Source: Streptomyces spirodelae (GTDB lineage Bacteria; Actinomycetota; Actinomycetes; Streptomycetales; Streptomycetaceae). Taken from it: DNA of 64,000 bases. Within the stretch, counting starts at the first letter, position 1; each line of letters starts with the position of its first letter. The translations under genes and the position numbers were made by a program. The stretch spans positions 62,001 through 126,000 of the forward strand of contig NZ_JAFFZN010000012.1 in the NCBI RefSeq assembly GCF_017676385.1. Reading direction: 5' to 3'. Positions 1 to 7,543 of this stretch are shown here, piece after piece. The notes below the pieces were generated by a model. The model was not told where the DNA came from. It saw only the letters and a program-made list of their open reading frames with translations, and searched no databases.

Positions 1-84
1 GTTCGCGGACAGGCGGGGGTGGCGGATGATGTCGTTCGGCAACTGGGAGAAGAAGCGCGTGGGCGCGCTAACATGCCTGTGCAT
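1..84 (-). CDS. Helix-turn-helix (replication-associated type) protein, N-terminus only
   Basis: Only the first 28 codons lie in the window; the gene runs off the left edge. The ATG at 84 has a strong ribosome site, GGAGGG, eight bases upstream. The visible residues RFFSQLPNDIIRHPRLSAN resemble the N-terminus of Streptomyces helix-turn-helix proteins often found with plasmid or integrative-element genes. That assignment is from memory of the family and rests on a short stretch. With the DUF7848 and Rlo genes behind it on the same strand, it suggests that accessory DNA continues to the left. Confidence 0.5.
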   Translation of the reverse strand, partial: MHRHVSAPTRFFSQLPNDIIRHPRLSAN

Positions 85-255
85 CCCAGGGTCCCTCCAA
101 GACCTTGGTGGTGAAGGCCCTCGATCGGTGCTGACGACACCGTCGGGGGCCGCCTCATATGCGGCACATGAGGCGAACTGACACGCGGCAGAGTACACCG
201 ACTGTCGATAGTTGGCGACGGACGGTTACGGGGCGTAAGACCCTGCGCAGGGCTG

Positions 256-528
256 CTAGTTGGGGCGGTTGGGTGTTGAGTAGCCACGCATCCAGCACCG
301 CCAGGGCCGGGTGACCAGTTCCCGGTAGGTGTGGTGGGACGGGTTGCGTCCGGAGTGGCGCAGCGCCCAGGCGTGTCCCTCGGTGTAGTCGAGGCTGGCG
401 GCGGACTGCTCCTCGCAGACGGCGCACTGCATCGCGTACGTGATCGGCTCGGCGTCGGGCTCCTGGTCGGGCACGAACACCCAGTTCTCGAACCGGATGA
501 CGGAACGGGGTCGACGGGCGCCGCTCAC
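256..528 (-). CDS. DUF7848-type small protein
   Basis: A 90-residue protein matching the small Streptomyces family with the pattern RFxxWxxxxDxEPxAEPxxYAMxCAVC. Here it reads RFENWVFVPDQEPDAEPITYAMQCAVC, so the Cys pair of a CxxC knuckle is present, followed by a conserved Trp and His region (HAWALRHSGRNPSHHTYREL). The function of the family is unknown. Genes like this are common near helix-turn-helix regulators in accessory regions. Its ATG overlaps by ATGA the stop of a short out-of-frame reading frame (residual tail 525-640), which suggests that it was once translationally coupled to a different upstream gene than the RloB fragment now there. Confidence 0.7.
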   Translation of the reverse strand: MSGARRPRSVIRFENWVFVPDQEPDAEPITYAMQCAVCEEQSAASLDYTEGHAWALRHSGRNPSHHTYRELVTRPWRCWMRGYSTPNRPN

Positions 529-556
529 GGGAGCCTGCTCTGCCAGTTGAGATCGG

Positions 557-1168
557 TCACCCGTGCGCGCAGCTCCTCACTGACCCGCGCGGGACGGATC
601 GCGTTGGGCGGCACGTCCCACTCGCAACCAGGTTGTCGTCGACCTTCTTGATGTTCGCGCCGTAGGTCTTCACGAAATCGGGCTGCTGCCGCAGGCGGTC
701 GCGTGCGTCGTTGCAGACGCAGCCGAAGGTGCCTGTGTAGTTCTGGTAGTGCAGGAGTCGCCACAGCTCGAAGCAGGGGTGCGAGTAGGCGATCCCGATC
801 TTCTCCCGCTTGGCATACGCCACGGCTTTCTTGATGTCTTTGTGCTGGTCGCGATCGAAGAGGCACCACACCTGGGGCCAGCGGATGTCGTCTTCGGTGA
901 GCTTGGCCTTCCGTGCTTCTCGCCGCACGCGGTGGGCGAGTGCAACCGCGTCCTCGACCAACGGAAGCGGCTTGCGCTCCTTCGGCGTGCGGAACTCGCA
1001 CTTCACGGGGAGGTCCGGGTGCTTGCGGACACCATGCTCCAGGACGATCTGTGCGTATTCGTCCTCCGTCACCTCGCCCTCGGCGAAGACGTAGACCTCC
1101 CGGTGCCGCTTGGCGCCCTGCTGCTTCCGCTTCCGATGTGCGTTGTCCCCGCCCCGCTGCCTGGCCAT
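557..1168 (-). CDS. rloB: RloB-family protein (TOPRIM-like nuclease partner), probably C-terminally truncated
   Basis: A 203-residue protein whose ATG overlaps the stop of the upstream ATPase gene as TGATG, so the two are translationally coupled. Visible RloB features are the acidic N-terminal motif VFAEGEVTEDEY, a WCLFDRDQ acidic strand, and the SHPCFELWRLLHYQN core. Known RloB proteins continue into an NPST-type C-terminal helix. Here the family-like sequence stops after NIKKVDDNL, and the last 25 residues (ASGTCRPTRSVPRG...) look like an unrelated reading frame. RloA/RloB pairs are linked to phage exclusion (AbiL type). I infer that this copy may be damaged, unless the short tail is functional. 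Confidence 0.75.
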   Translation of the reverse strand: MARQRGGDNAHRKRKQQGAKRHREVYVFAEGEVTEDEYAQIVLEHGVRKHPDLPVKCEFRTPKERKPLPLVEDAVALAHRVRREARKAKLTEDDIRWPQVWCLFDRDQHKDIKKAVAYAKREKIGIAYSHPCFELWRLLHYQNYTGTFGCVCNDARDRLRQQPDFVKTYGANIKKVDDNLVASGTCRPTRSVPRGSVRSCAHG

Positions 1169-2451
1169 CAGGAGTTTCCGGCCTCCATCGCGTCTCGCTC
1201 CCTCGCGTCCTGGATGTCCTCCGTCAGCCGCAGGCTGCGCCCGATCTTCCCCGCCGGCAGCCGGGGCACCCCGCCGAACGCCCCGGCAAGGTAGGAGTCG
1301 CTGAGGTCTTCCTCCTCGCCCGGGTCGATGTCCGCCAGCGGATACAACTCGGTGCTGCCGTCCCGGTCCTTCTCCGTCAGCCAGATCTGCCCCGGGTCCA
1401 GCAGCCGACCGCCTCGGGGAAGGCTCAGCAGGGAAGCGTCGTGCGAGGTGAAGAGAAGCTGTGCCCCGTTGGTGTTGACAGAGGGGGTCTGGAAGAGGCG
1501 GACGACCTCGGCCGCGAACTTCGAATGCAGGCTCGAGTCCAACTCGTCGACGAGCAGCACCGCGCCCCGGTCCAGAGCCAGCAGTATCGGCCCGAGCAGC
1601 GCGAACCAGGAGCGGGTGCCGAAGGACTCACGATCCCAGTCGATGGCGACCGGTTCGCCGCTGCTGCTGGTGTGGAGGAGGCTGATTTTCGGCTGCTCGC
1701 CCGGTTTCCGTTCGACCCGCGCCTCGCTGATGCCCAGGTCGGCGACGCGGAGCAGTTCCTCGATGCGCTCGCGGTCCTCGTCATTCAGCAACCGCTCGGC
1801 GGTGTAGGTTTCGCGATGTTTCTTTTCGGTCTCCGGGGTGACGTCCCACAGGTTCTGCTGGAACCAGCGGTGGATCGGCGTGAGCTGAGGGTGGTTGTCA
1901 TTGGCGGCGCGGGTGAGGAGGAGGGCGTTGGGGCGGGTGGTTTCGGCCAGTCGGGACCGGTCGCGTAGTCGTCCGCCCGGGAAGTCGTACACCTGGTCGC
2001 GCGAGGCATCACGGTCGTACCAGACCTGGCGTCGGCCCTTGGGGTAGGCGTGCAGCCACTCCGACTCCACACGGCGGTCGCCGAGTTCGAAGCCGTATGT
2101 CCAGCGGACCCGGGTTTCGGGCAGGACGAAGTCCACCTCGAAAAAGGTGCTGTCAGCGCCGGATTTGGGATCGAGGGCGAACGGCTCGCGCGGGATGCGC
2201 TCGTGGGCCGTCCAGCCCGCGTACGAGGTGAGGACGGCCTTTTTCATCTCGCGCAGAGCGACGATGACGTTGGACTTGCCGGAGGCGTTGGCACCGAAGA
2301 GGCCGAGCACGGGGAAGACGGCCAGATGCTTGCCGTCGGACAGTGAGAGCTCGCGGGTCATTCCGCTGGGCTCGTCGGGCGGTGGGACGAAGGACAGCTC
2401 CTGCTCGTCACGCAGCGACCGGAAATTGGCCACGCGGAACTTCAGCAGCAT
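1168..2451 (-). CDS. rloA: RloA-like AAA family ATPase (AbiL/OLD-type)
   Basis: A 427-residue ATPase of the RecF/OLD-like AAA group. The N-terminus MLLKFRVANFRSLRDEQELSF is the family signature. Walker A is GANASGKS (residues 53-60), Walker B is AVLLVDELDSSLH, and the switch is LLFTSHDASLL. I chose the ATG at 2451 because GGAGAGGAGG lies just upstream and homologues begin with this strand; a start 13 codons earlier lacks support. It is coupled by TGATG to the RloB gene. RloA is thought to sense or use ATP to control the RloB effector during phage infection; which event triggers it cannot be read from the sequence. Confidence 0.85.
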   Translation of the reverse strand: MLLKFRVANFRSLRDEQELSFVPPPDEPSGMTRELSLSDGKHLAVFPVLGLFGANASGKSNVIVALREMKKAVLTSYAGWTAHERIPREPFALDPKSGADSTFFEVDFVLPETRVRWTYGFELGDRRVESEWLHAYPKGRRQVWYDRDASRDQVYDFPGGRLRDRSRLAETTRPNALLLTRAANDNHPQLTPIHRWFQQNLWDVTPETEKKHRETYTAERLLNDEDRERIEELLRVADLGISEARVERKPGEQPKISLLHTSSSGEPVAIDWDRESFGTRSWFALLGPILLALDRGAVLLVDELDSSLHSKFAAEVVRLFQTPSVNTNGAQLLFTSHDASLLSLPRGGRLLDPGQIWLTEKDRDGSTELYPLADIDPGEEEDLSDSYLAGAFGGVPRLPAGKIGRSLRLTEDIQDARERDAMEAGNS

Positions 2452-2562
2452 GGGCCCTCCTCTCCGCGCACAGACTAACGGCGCGATCAAGGTCCCGCGA
2501 GGCGAACGCCGTCATCCGGGGCCCCTGGCTCGGCCGGACGCTCCGCAAAGTTACCGAAGGGC

Positions 2563-3321
2563 TCACACCAGTCGGCGCGCCGTCGCCCAGCGGGTCAGTT
2601 CGTGGCGGTTGGACAGTTGGAGCTTGCGCAGCACCGCCGAGACGTGGGACTCCACCGTCTTGACGGAGATGAACAGCTGCTTGGCCACTTCCTTGTAGGC
2701 GTAGCCGCGCGCGATCAGGCGCAGGACCTCGCGTTCGCGCTGGGTGAGGCGGTCCATGTCCTCGTCGACCGGCGGGGCGTCCGTGGAGGCGAAGGCGTCC
2801 AGGACGAAGCCGGCCAGCCGCGGGGAGAAGACCGCGTCGCCGTCCGAGACCCGGAAGATGGCGCCGACCAGGTCGTCGCCGGTGATGGTCTTGGTGACAT
2901 AGCCCCGCGCGCCGCCCCGGATGACGCCGATGACGTCCTCGGCGGCGTCCGAGACGGACAGTGCCAGGAACCGCACCGGCTGCTCGGCGTCGCCCATCAG
3001 CGGGGCGCTGCGGCGCAGCACCTCCACGCCGCCGCCGCCCGGGAGGTGGACGTCCAGCAGTACGACATCGGGGCGGGTCGCCTCGATGACCGTCATGGCT
3101 TGGTCGACGTCGCCGGCCTCGCCGACCACGTCCACGCCCGTCTCGTCCGTACGGCCGATCTCCGCCTGTACGCCCGCGCGGAACATACGGTGGTCGTCCA
3201 CCAGGACCACCCGGACCCGGCGGCGGCCATCGGTGGCGTCACCGCCCTGGGGGGTGACGCCGCTCTGCGGGCCGCTGCCGCCGTCGCCCTGCTGCTCGTT
3301 CCCCGTCGCCTCGTTGGTCAC
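2563..3321 (-). CDS. LuxR-family (NarL-type) response regulator
   Basis: A 252-residue regulator starting at a GTG that overlaps the kinase stop (GTGA). The receiver domain spans about residues 36-160, with acidic pocket VDD (41-43) and phospho-acceptor D90 in VVLLDVHLP. A LuxR helix-turn-helix (LTQREREVLRLIARGYAYKEVAKQLFISVKTVESHVSAVLRKL) fills the C-terminal 65 residues. About 35 Gly/Gln-rich residues precede the receiver. It is the cognate regulator of the kinase immediately upstream. Given the PspC domains of the kinase and of the divergent neighbour, it probably controls an envelope-stress response. Confidence 0.93.
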   Translation of the reverse strand: MTNEATGNEQQGDGGSGPQSGVTPQGGDATDGRRRVRVVLVDDHRMFRAGVQAEIGRTDETGVDVVGEAGDVDQAMTVIEATRPDVVLLDVHLPGGGGVEVLRRSAPLMGDAEQPVRFLALSVSDAAEDVIGVIRGGARGYVTKTITGDDLVGAIFRVSDGDAVFSPRLAGFVLDAFASTDAPPVDEDMDRLTQREREVLRLIARGYAYKEVAKQLFISVKTVESHVSAVLRKLQLSNRHELTRWATARRLV

Positions 3322-4670
3322 GACTCCGCCGCCCTCTCCATCTCCAGCTCGACCTCTGTGCCCTCGCCCGGTGCGGTGCGCAGCCGCGCCGTGCCGCCGT
3401 TGCGCCGCATCCGGCCGATGATGGACTCCCGTACGCCCATCCTGTCCTCCGGCACGGCGTCCGGGTCGAAGCCCGGACCGCGGTCCCGTACGGAGATGAA
3501 GACGGTACGCCCCTCCACCTCGGCGAAGACCTGCACGGCACCGCCCTCGCCACCGTACTTGGCGGCGTTGACCATCGCCTCGCGCGCGGCCTGAAGCTGG
3601 GCGCCCAGCGCCTCGTCGAGCGGACAGTCGCCCACGCAGACCACCTCGACGGGCACCCCGTGGTGGTCCTCGACCTCGGCGGCAGCGGCCCTGACGCCCT
3701 CGGCGAGGGTCTTGGGCTCGTCCTCCTCCTCGGCCGCCTTCCCCGCGGCGTCGGCGGGCTTGTACAGCCAGGCGCGCAGCTCCCGCTCCTGGGCACGGGC
3801 CAGCCGGGCCACCTCGCGGGGCTTCTCGGCGTTGCGCTGGATCAGGGTGAGGGTGTGCAGCACCGAGTCGTGGACGTGCGCGGCCACTTCGGCCCGCTCC
3901 TGCGCGCGAATGCGCATCAGCCGTTCCTCGGACAGGTCCTGCATCATCCGTACGAGATAGGGGCCCGCCATCAGCGCGATGCCGACCAGCACCGCGAGCG
4001 CGGCCTGGAGCACCGAGCCCAGATGGCTGACCGAGCCCTGTACGACGACGATGCCCGTCACGCCGACCGCGACCAGCGCGACCCCCGCCGCGCTGCGGGC
4101 TATCGGCAGCAGCCGGGTACGGCGGCTGACCTCCGCCCAGTGGGCGCGGCGCGAGTTGTCCGCCTGCCGCCACACCAGCGCTACACCGACGCCGATCAGG
4201 ACGACGGGCCACAGATAGGTGTTGGCGGCGCCGAACTGGAGGTTGTCCGCCGTGATGAAGATGGCGACGACCAGCGCGAGGACGGCGATGATCTGGCCCT
4301 TGTCGGGCTTGCGGAGGAACCGGCGGCGCAGTCCGTCCCGGTCCGTGACCACCTCCGTCAGCCCGGCAGCGCCGGTCCGGTGCCCGGCACCCACCCCGCC
4401 CGTACCGAGCGGCACCACGAACCAGAACGCCGCGTACAGCAGCACCCCCAGGCCGTTGGCCAGGCTGAGCGCGATGAGGACGATCCGCACCCAGGAGACG
4501 GGCAGCCCCAGGTGCCCCGCGAGCCCGCGCGCCACGCCGCCGAGCATCCGGCCCTCCGCGCTGCGGTACAGCTTGCGCAGAGGCGGTTCTTCCAGGGGCT
4601 CCGAGGAGCCGGGACGGGGTCCGGTTCCGTGCGGGGCCGACTCGGGGGCGGGCGAGGCGGGCGCTGTCAT
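3318..4670 (-). CDS. PspC-domain sensor histidine kinase
   Basis: A 450-residue membrane kinase. An N-terminal PspC domain (about residues 31-90, LRKLYRSAEGRMLGGVARGLAGHLGL) is followed by several membrane segments (roughly 125-240) and a DesK/LiaS-like dimerisation helix with the phospho-acceptor in HVHDSVLHTL (H267). The HATPase domain has an N-box EAMVNAAKYGG and G-box DRGPGFDP. It is co-transcribed with the response regulator through a GTGA overlap. Divergent from it is a second PspC protein, so the trio resembles a LiaFSR/Psp-type cell-envelope-stress module. The signal sensed is unknown. Confidence 0.92.
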   Translation of the reverse strand: MTAPASPAPESAPHGTGPRPGSSEPLEEPPLRKLYRSAEGRMLGGVARGLAGHLGLPVSWVRIVLIALSLANGLGVLLYAAFWFVVPLGTGGVGAGHRTGAAGLTEVVTDRDGLRRRFLRKPDKGQIIAVLALVVAIFITADNLQFGAANTYLWPVVLIGVGVALVWRQADNSRRAHWAEVSRRTRLLPIARSAAGVALVAVGVTGIVVVQGSVSHLGSVLQAALAVLVGIALMAGPYLVRMMQDLSEERLMRIRAQERAEVAAHVHDSVLHTLTLIQRNAEKPREVARLARAQERELRAWLYKPADAAGKAAEEEDEPKTLAEGVRAAAAEVEDHHGVPVEVVCVGDCPLDEALGAQLQAAREAMVNAAKYGGEGGAVQVFAEVEGRTVFISVRDRGPGFDPDAVPEDRMGVRESIIGRMRRNGGTARLRTAPGEGTEVELEMERAAES

Positions 4671-4822
4671 GCTCCGATCGTCACACGGCTCAGGCCGCCG
4701 GACATCAGGGTTCGGCCCTGAGCCACCCCCGAAGCGGCCTCCGGGCCGCGCGCCGGATCTCAGGGATCGCTCGGGGTAGGCCCCCGATGCCTCGCCGTGC
4801 CAGGGGCGCGACCATAGGGGCC

Positions 4823-6463
4823 ATGAGCGAGGAGGAGCAGCACGCGGCGGAGCCCGGCCACGGCCATGGCCGCGATCCCGGTCCCGGTCCCGGCCGCGGT
4901 CCCGGCGGCCCGGGCGCGGAAGGCGGCAGCGGTCAGGCTTCCTCCTGGGGCGCGCACAACGCGGTGCCCGGACCCCAGCGGGGCCGGCTGCGGCGGAGCC
5001 GCAAGCACAAGGTCGCAGGCGGTGTGTGCGGCGGCCTGGGGCGGTACTTCGACCTCGATCCCGTGCTCTTCCGGGTGCCGCTGGTGGTGCTGTCCGTCGT
5101 CGGGGGACTGGGGCTCATCTTCTACGGGTTCGCCTGGCTGCTCATCCCCGCCGAGGGGGAGACACAGAACGAGGGGCGGCTGCTGCTGTCTGGCCGGGTG
5201 GAGGGCAGCGCTCTTTCGGCGATCCTGATCGCGCTCGTCGGCTGCGGCCTCTTCCTCGCCTCGCTCGGCAGCCGCAGCGTGCCCTTCTCGGTGGTGCTGA
5301 TCGGCGCGGTGGCGGGCGCGGCCTACTGGTCGCAGCACCGGCGCCAGGTCGAGGCCGCCGGTGCCGAGGGCGCGCAGATCGACCCGGCGACGGCGCACGC
5401 GGTCGCGGACGCGCCCCCCGAGGCGCAGGCGCCGCCCGTTCCGGTACCCGCCTCCTGGTGGCGTGAGCCGCTCACCAAGGACGCCGGGGCCACCAAGGGC
5501 AGCGGCGGCCCCGCCTGGGGGCGGCCAGGAGCCGCGACCGGCTACCTGTGGGGCCCCGAGGACGCCCTCCCGTACGCGGCGCCGCCCAGCGCCCACGAGC
5601 GCCCCGGAGGGTACGGCCCGCCCAGGGTCCCCGTTCCCGCCGGAGCGCCGGGCGGAGGTCCGCCGGCCCGCGGCGGCGCCGGAGGTTCGCTGGGCGGTCT
5701 CACCTTCCTGCTGGCGCTGCTGGCCGGCGGCGTCACCACGGCCGTCTCCTGGAACATCAACCCGCTGGCCACCACCCTCACTCTCGCCCTGGCGGGCATG
5801 CTCGCCGTCTTCGGCCTCGGGCTCGCGCTCAGCGCGTTCGTCGGCCGTACGGGGCCGGGCACCATCGTCTGCATCGTTCTGACGGCCGGGCTGCTGGCGG
5901 GCGCCGCAGCGCTGCCGAAGGACATCACGACGCACTTCCGCGACACCCGCTGGGTGCCCGCCTCGGTCGGCGAGGTCAAGCCGCGCTACGCGCTCGGCTC
6001 CGGCTCCGGAGAACTCGACCTGCGCGGGACGGGACTGAAGGCGGGCCAGACGCTGCGTACCGAGACCCGGGTGGGCGCGGGCGAGATGAAGGTGGTCGTA
6101 CCCGAGGGCGCGCTGGTCAAGGTGAGCGCCGACGTCGACATGGGGGACATGCGGTTCCCCAAGGCACTGGACGGCGACGGGGAGGTTGTCTTCGACCAGG
6201 CCAGCGGACTGGGGACGAAGCGGAAGCTGACCCTGCGGCCGTTCAGCGGCAAGAAGGCGAAGGGCACCGTCGTGGTGAAGCTCAGCGTGGGTGCCGGCCG
6301 CACCGAGATCGTACGGGAGCTGCCCTCGGGCGAGCGGTCCGACAATCAGTCGCTGCCGGGCGACGGACCGACGCCGACGCCGAGCCCGACCCCGACCCGG
6401 CCTCCGAGTCCGAGTACGGCACCGAGTACGGCACCGTCCACGGAGGAGGGAGGGACCCGATGA
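4823..6463 (+). CDS. PspC-domain membrane protein (LiaF-like)
   Basis: A 546-residue membrane protein divergent from the PspC kinase. I chose the ATG at 4823 (MSEEEQHAAEPGHGH) over an ATG 12 codons upstream. It has a His/Gly/Pro-rich start, a PspC domain (about 60-120, HKVAGGVCGGLGRYFDLDPVLFRV), several hydrophobic segments to about residue 370, and a C-terminal beta-rich domain (RYALGSGSGELDLRGTGL) like LiaF or the toastrack adhesin fold. It ends in a Pro/Ser/Thr-rich tail. I infer that it modulates the neighbouring kinase or is its main target. The next gene overlaps it by ATGA. Confidence 0.85.
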   Translation: MSEEEQHAAEPGHGHGRDPGPGPGRGPGGPGAEGGSGQASSWGAHNAVPGPQRGRLRRSRKHKVAGGVCGGLGRYFDLDPVLFRVPLVVLSVVGGLGLIFYGFAWLLIPAEGETQNEGRLLLSGRVEGSALSAILIALVGCGLFLASLGSRSVPFSVVLIGAVAGAAYWSQHRRQVEAAGAEGAQIDPATAHAVADAPPEAQAPPVPVPASWWREPLTKDAGATKGSGGPAWGRPGAATGYLWGPEDALPYAAPPSAHERPGGYGPPRVPVPAGAPGGGPPARGGAGGSLGGLTFLLALLAGGVTTAVSWNINPLATTLTLALAGMLAVFGLGLALSAFVGRTGPGTIVCIVLTAGLLAGAAALPKDITTHFRDTRWVPASVGEVKPRYALGSGSGELDLRGTGLKAGQTLRTETRVGAGEMKVVVPEGALVKVSADVDMGDMRFPKALDGDGEVVFDQASGLGTKRKLTLRPFSGKKAKGTVVVKLSVGAGRTEIVRELPSGERSDNQSLPGDGPTPTPSPTPTRPPSPSTAPSTAPSTEEGGTR

Positions 6464-6675
6464 GGCACCGTTTCGAACCCTCCAGGCTGCTGCTCGGACT
6501 CGCCATGACCGCGGTCGCGGTGGTCTACCTGCTGGACGCTGCGGGCGAGGCGGAGGTTCCGTTCTGGGTGCTGCTGGTGGTGGTACCGGTCTCGCTGGTG
6601 CTGGCCGGACTGACGGCACTGGCGACGTTCCTGGTCCGGCGCTCGGTCGCCCGGCGGCGCGAGTTGCGGGGGTGA
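6460..6675 (+). CDS. Small two-helix membrane protein
   Basis: A 71-residue protein whose ATG overlaps the preceding PspC gene's stop (ATGA), showing translational coupling. It has two hydrophobic helices (LLLGLAMTAVAVVYLLDAAG and a second from FWVLLVVVPVSLVLAGLTAL) and a basic C-terminus (RRSVARRRELRG). No catalytic motif is visible. Tight coupling suggests that it works with the PspC protein in the membrane. The specific function is unknown. Confidence 0.8.
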   Translation: MRHRFEPSRLLLGLAMTAVAVVYLLDAAGEAEVPFWVLLVVVPVSLVLAGLTALATFLVRRSVARRRELRG

Positions 6676-6694
6676 GGGCGCCGTAACGGTGCCC
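6676..6694. terminator. Short hairpin between convergent genes
   Basis: GGGCGCCG and CGGTGCCC flank a 3-base loop, pairing with one G-U, in the 47 bases between the convergent PspC operon and the doxX-like gene. It is probably a bidirectional terminator, although there is no T-tract. Confidence 0.5.
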
Positions 6695-6722
6695 CCACAG
6701 CCGGCCGGTGACGTGCGCACTG

Positions 6723-7292
6723 TCAGCCGAAGATCTGCTGGCCTCTGCGGCGTTTGCGTACCGCCAGCAGCGCGTCCAGCGAGAACATCGGCGCTCCTGC
6801 CATCACCAGAGGAAGCCACGCCATCAGATACGGCAGGTCGTTGCCGTAGTAGTACGGATCGCTGGACCAGCTCACCGTCAGCCACAGACAGAAGGAGAGC
6901 AGCGCGCCACCGGCCGCCGCCAGCCGGGCCCACAGTCCGCACAGCGTGCCGAGCCCCACGGCGATCTCGCCGACCGCGATGGCCGCGCCGAACCCCTGCG
7001 GGCTCTGCTGCGCCAGTTCGACCATCCATGTGGCCCCTGCCCCGTCATGCACGGCGGCCAGCGTCCCGGCGAAGGAACCCGGCCCTTTCGCGGTGAGGAA
7101 GCCCGGGTCGGTGAGCTTGTCGATGCCCGCGTAGAGGAAGGTGATCCCGAGGAAGAGCCGCAGCGGGAGCAGCGCGTAGCGGGACGCCGTACCGCGTATC
7201 CCGACGGGTGCCCCGGCGACCGGCCCGGGATAGGCGCTGACGGCTTTGGGTCCGTCGTCGGCACGACCACCCGCCGGCCCTGTCACAGACAT
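6723..7292 (-). CDS. DoxX family membrane protein
   Basis: A 189-residue protein with four hydrophobic helices and the DoxX pattern LLPLRLFLGITFLYAGIDKLTDPGF near residue 45. A conserved acidic membrane position lies in AIAVGEIAVGLGTLCG, and the tail is basic (RKRRRGQQIFG). I set the start at the ATG at 7292 because GGGAG precedes it; an ATG 51 codons further upstream opens an unlikely Ser/Gly-rich leader. DoxX proteins are thought to be quinone or thiol redox-related membrane proteins, but no substrate can be assigned here. Confidence 0.85.
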   Translation of the reverse strand: MSVTGPAGGRADDGPKAVSAYPGPVAGAPVGIRGTASRYALLPLRLFLGITFLYAGIDKLTDPGFLTAKGPGSFAGTLAAVHDGAGATWMVELAQQSPQGFGAAIAVGEIAVGLGTLCGLWARLAAAGGALLSFCLWLTVSWSSDPYYYGNDLPYLMAWLPLVMAGAPMFSLDALLAVRKRRRGQQIFG

Positions 7293-7543
7293 CCGTCGCT
7301 CCCGCCTTCCGCAAATGCGTTCGGTGTGCGGAGGCGATTCTTCCCCCAGGTCCCACCCGGCTGGCAAGTGCCCATCGGCCCCGTCGGAAACGCCGGTTCC
7401 GGCACTGGTATCACGGGCCTGCTCGGTGCTCGGGGAGCCGGACACGTCGGGCGCACGGGCACGTAGGGCGCGCGGGCAGGCACGGCGTGCGGGCAGGTCG
7501 CGCGCGGGTGGGCAGGGCGCGCGGGCGCGCGTTCGGACCCTCC

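Noticed and set aside
2563..4212. Single 549-residue fusion of kinase region and response regulator
   Set aside because: The upstream part is in the wrong frame relative to the true kinase; the regulator starts at GTG 3321 with a GTGA overlap.
4760..6619. 619-codon frame antisense to the PspC membrane gene
   Set aside because: Composition is a mirror of the sense gene; no start signal and no family.
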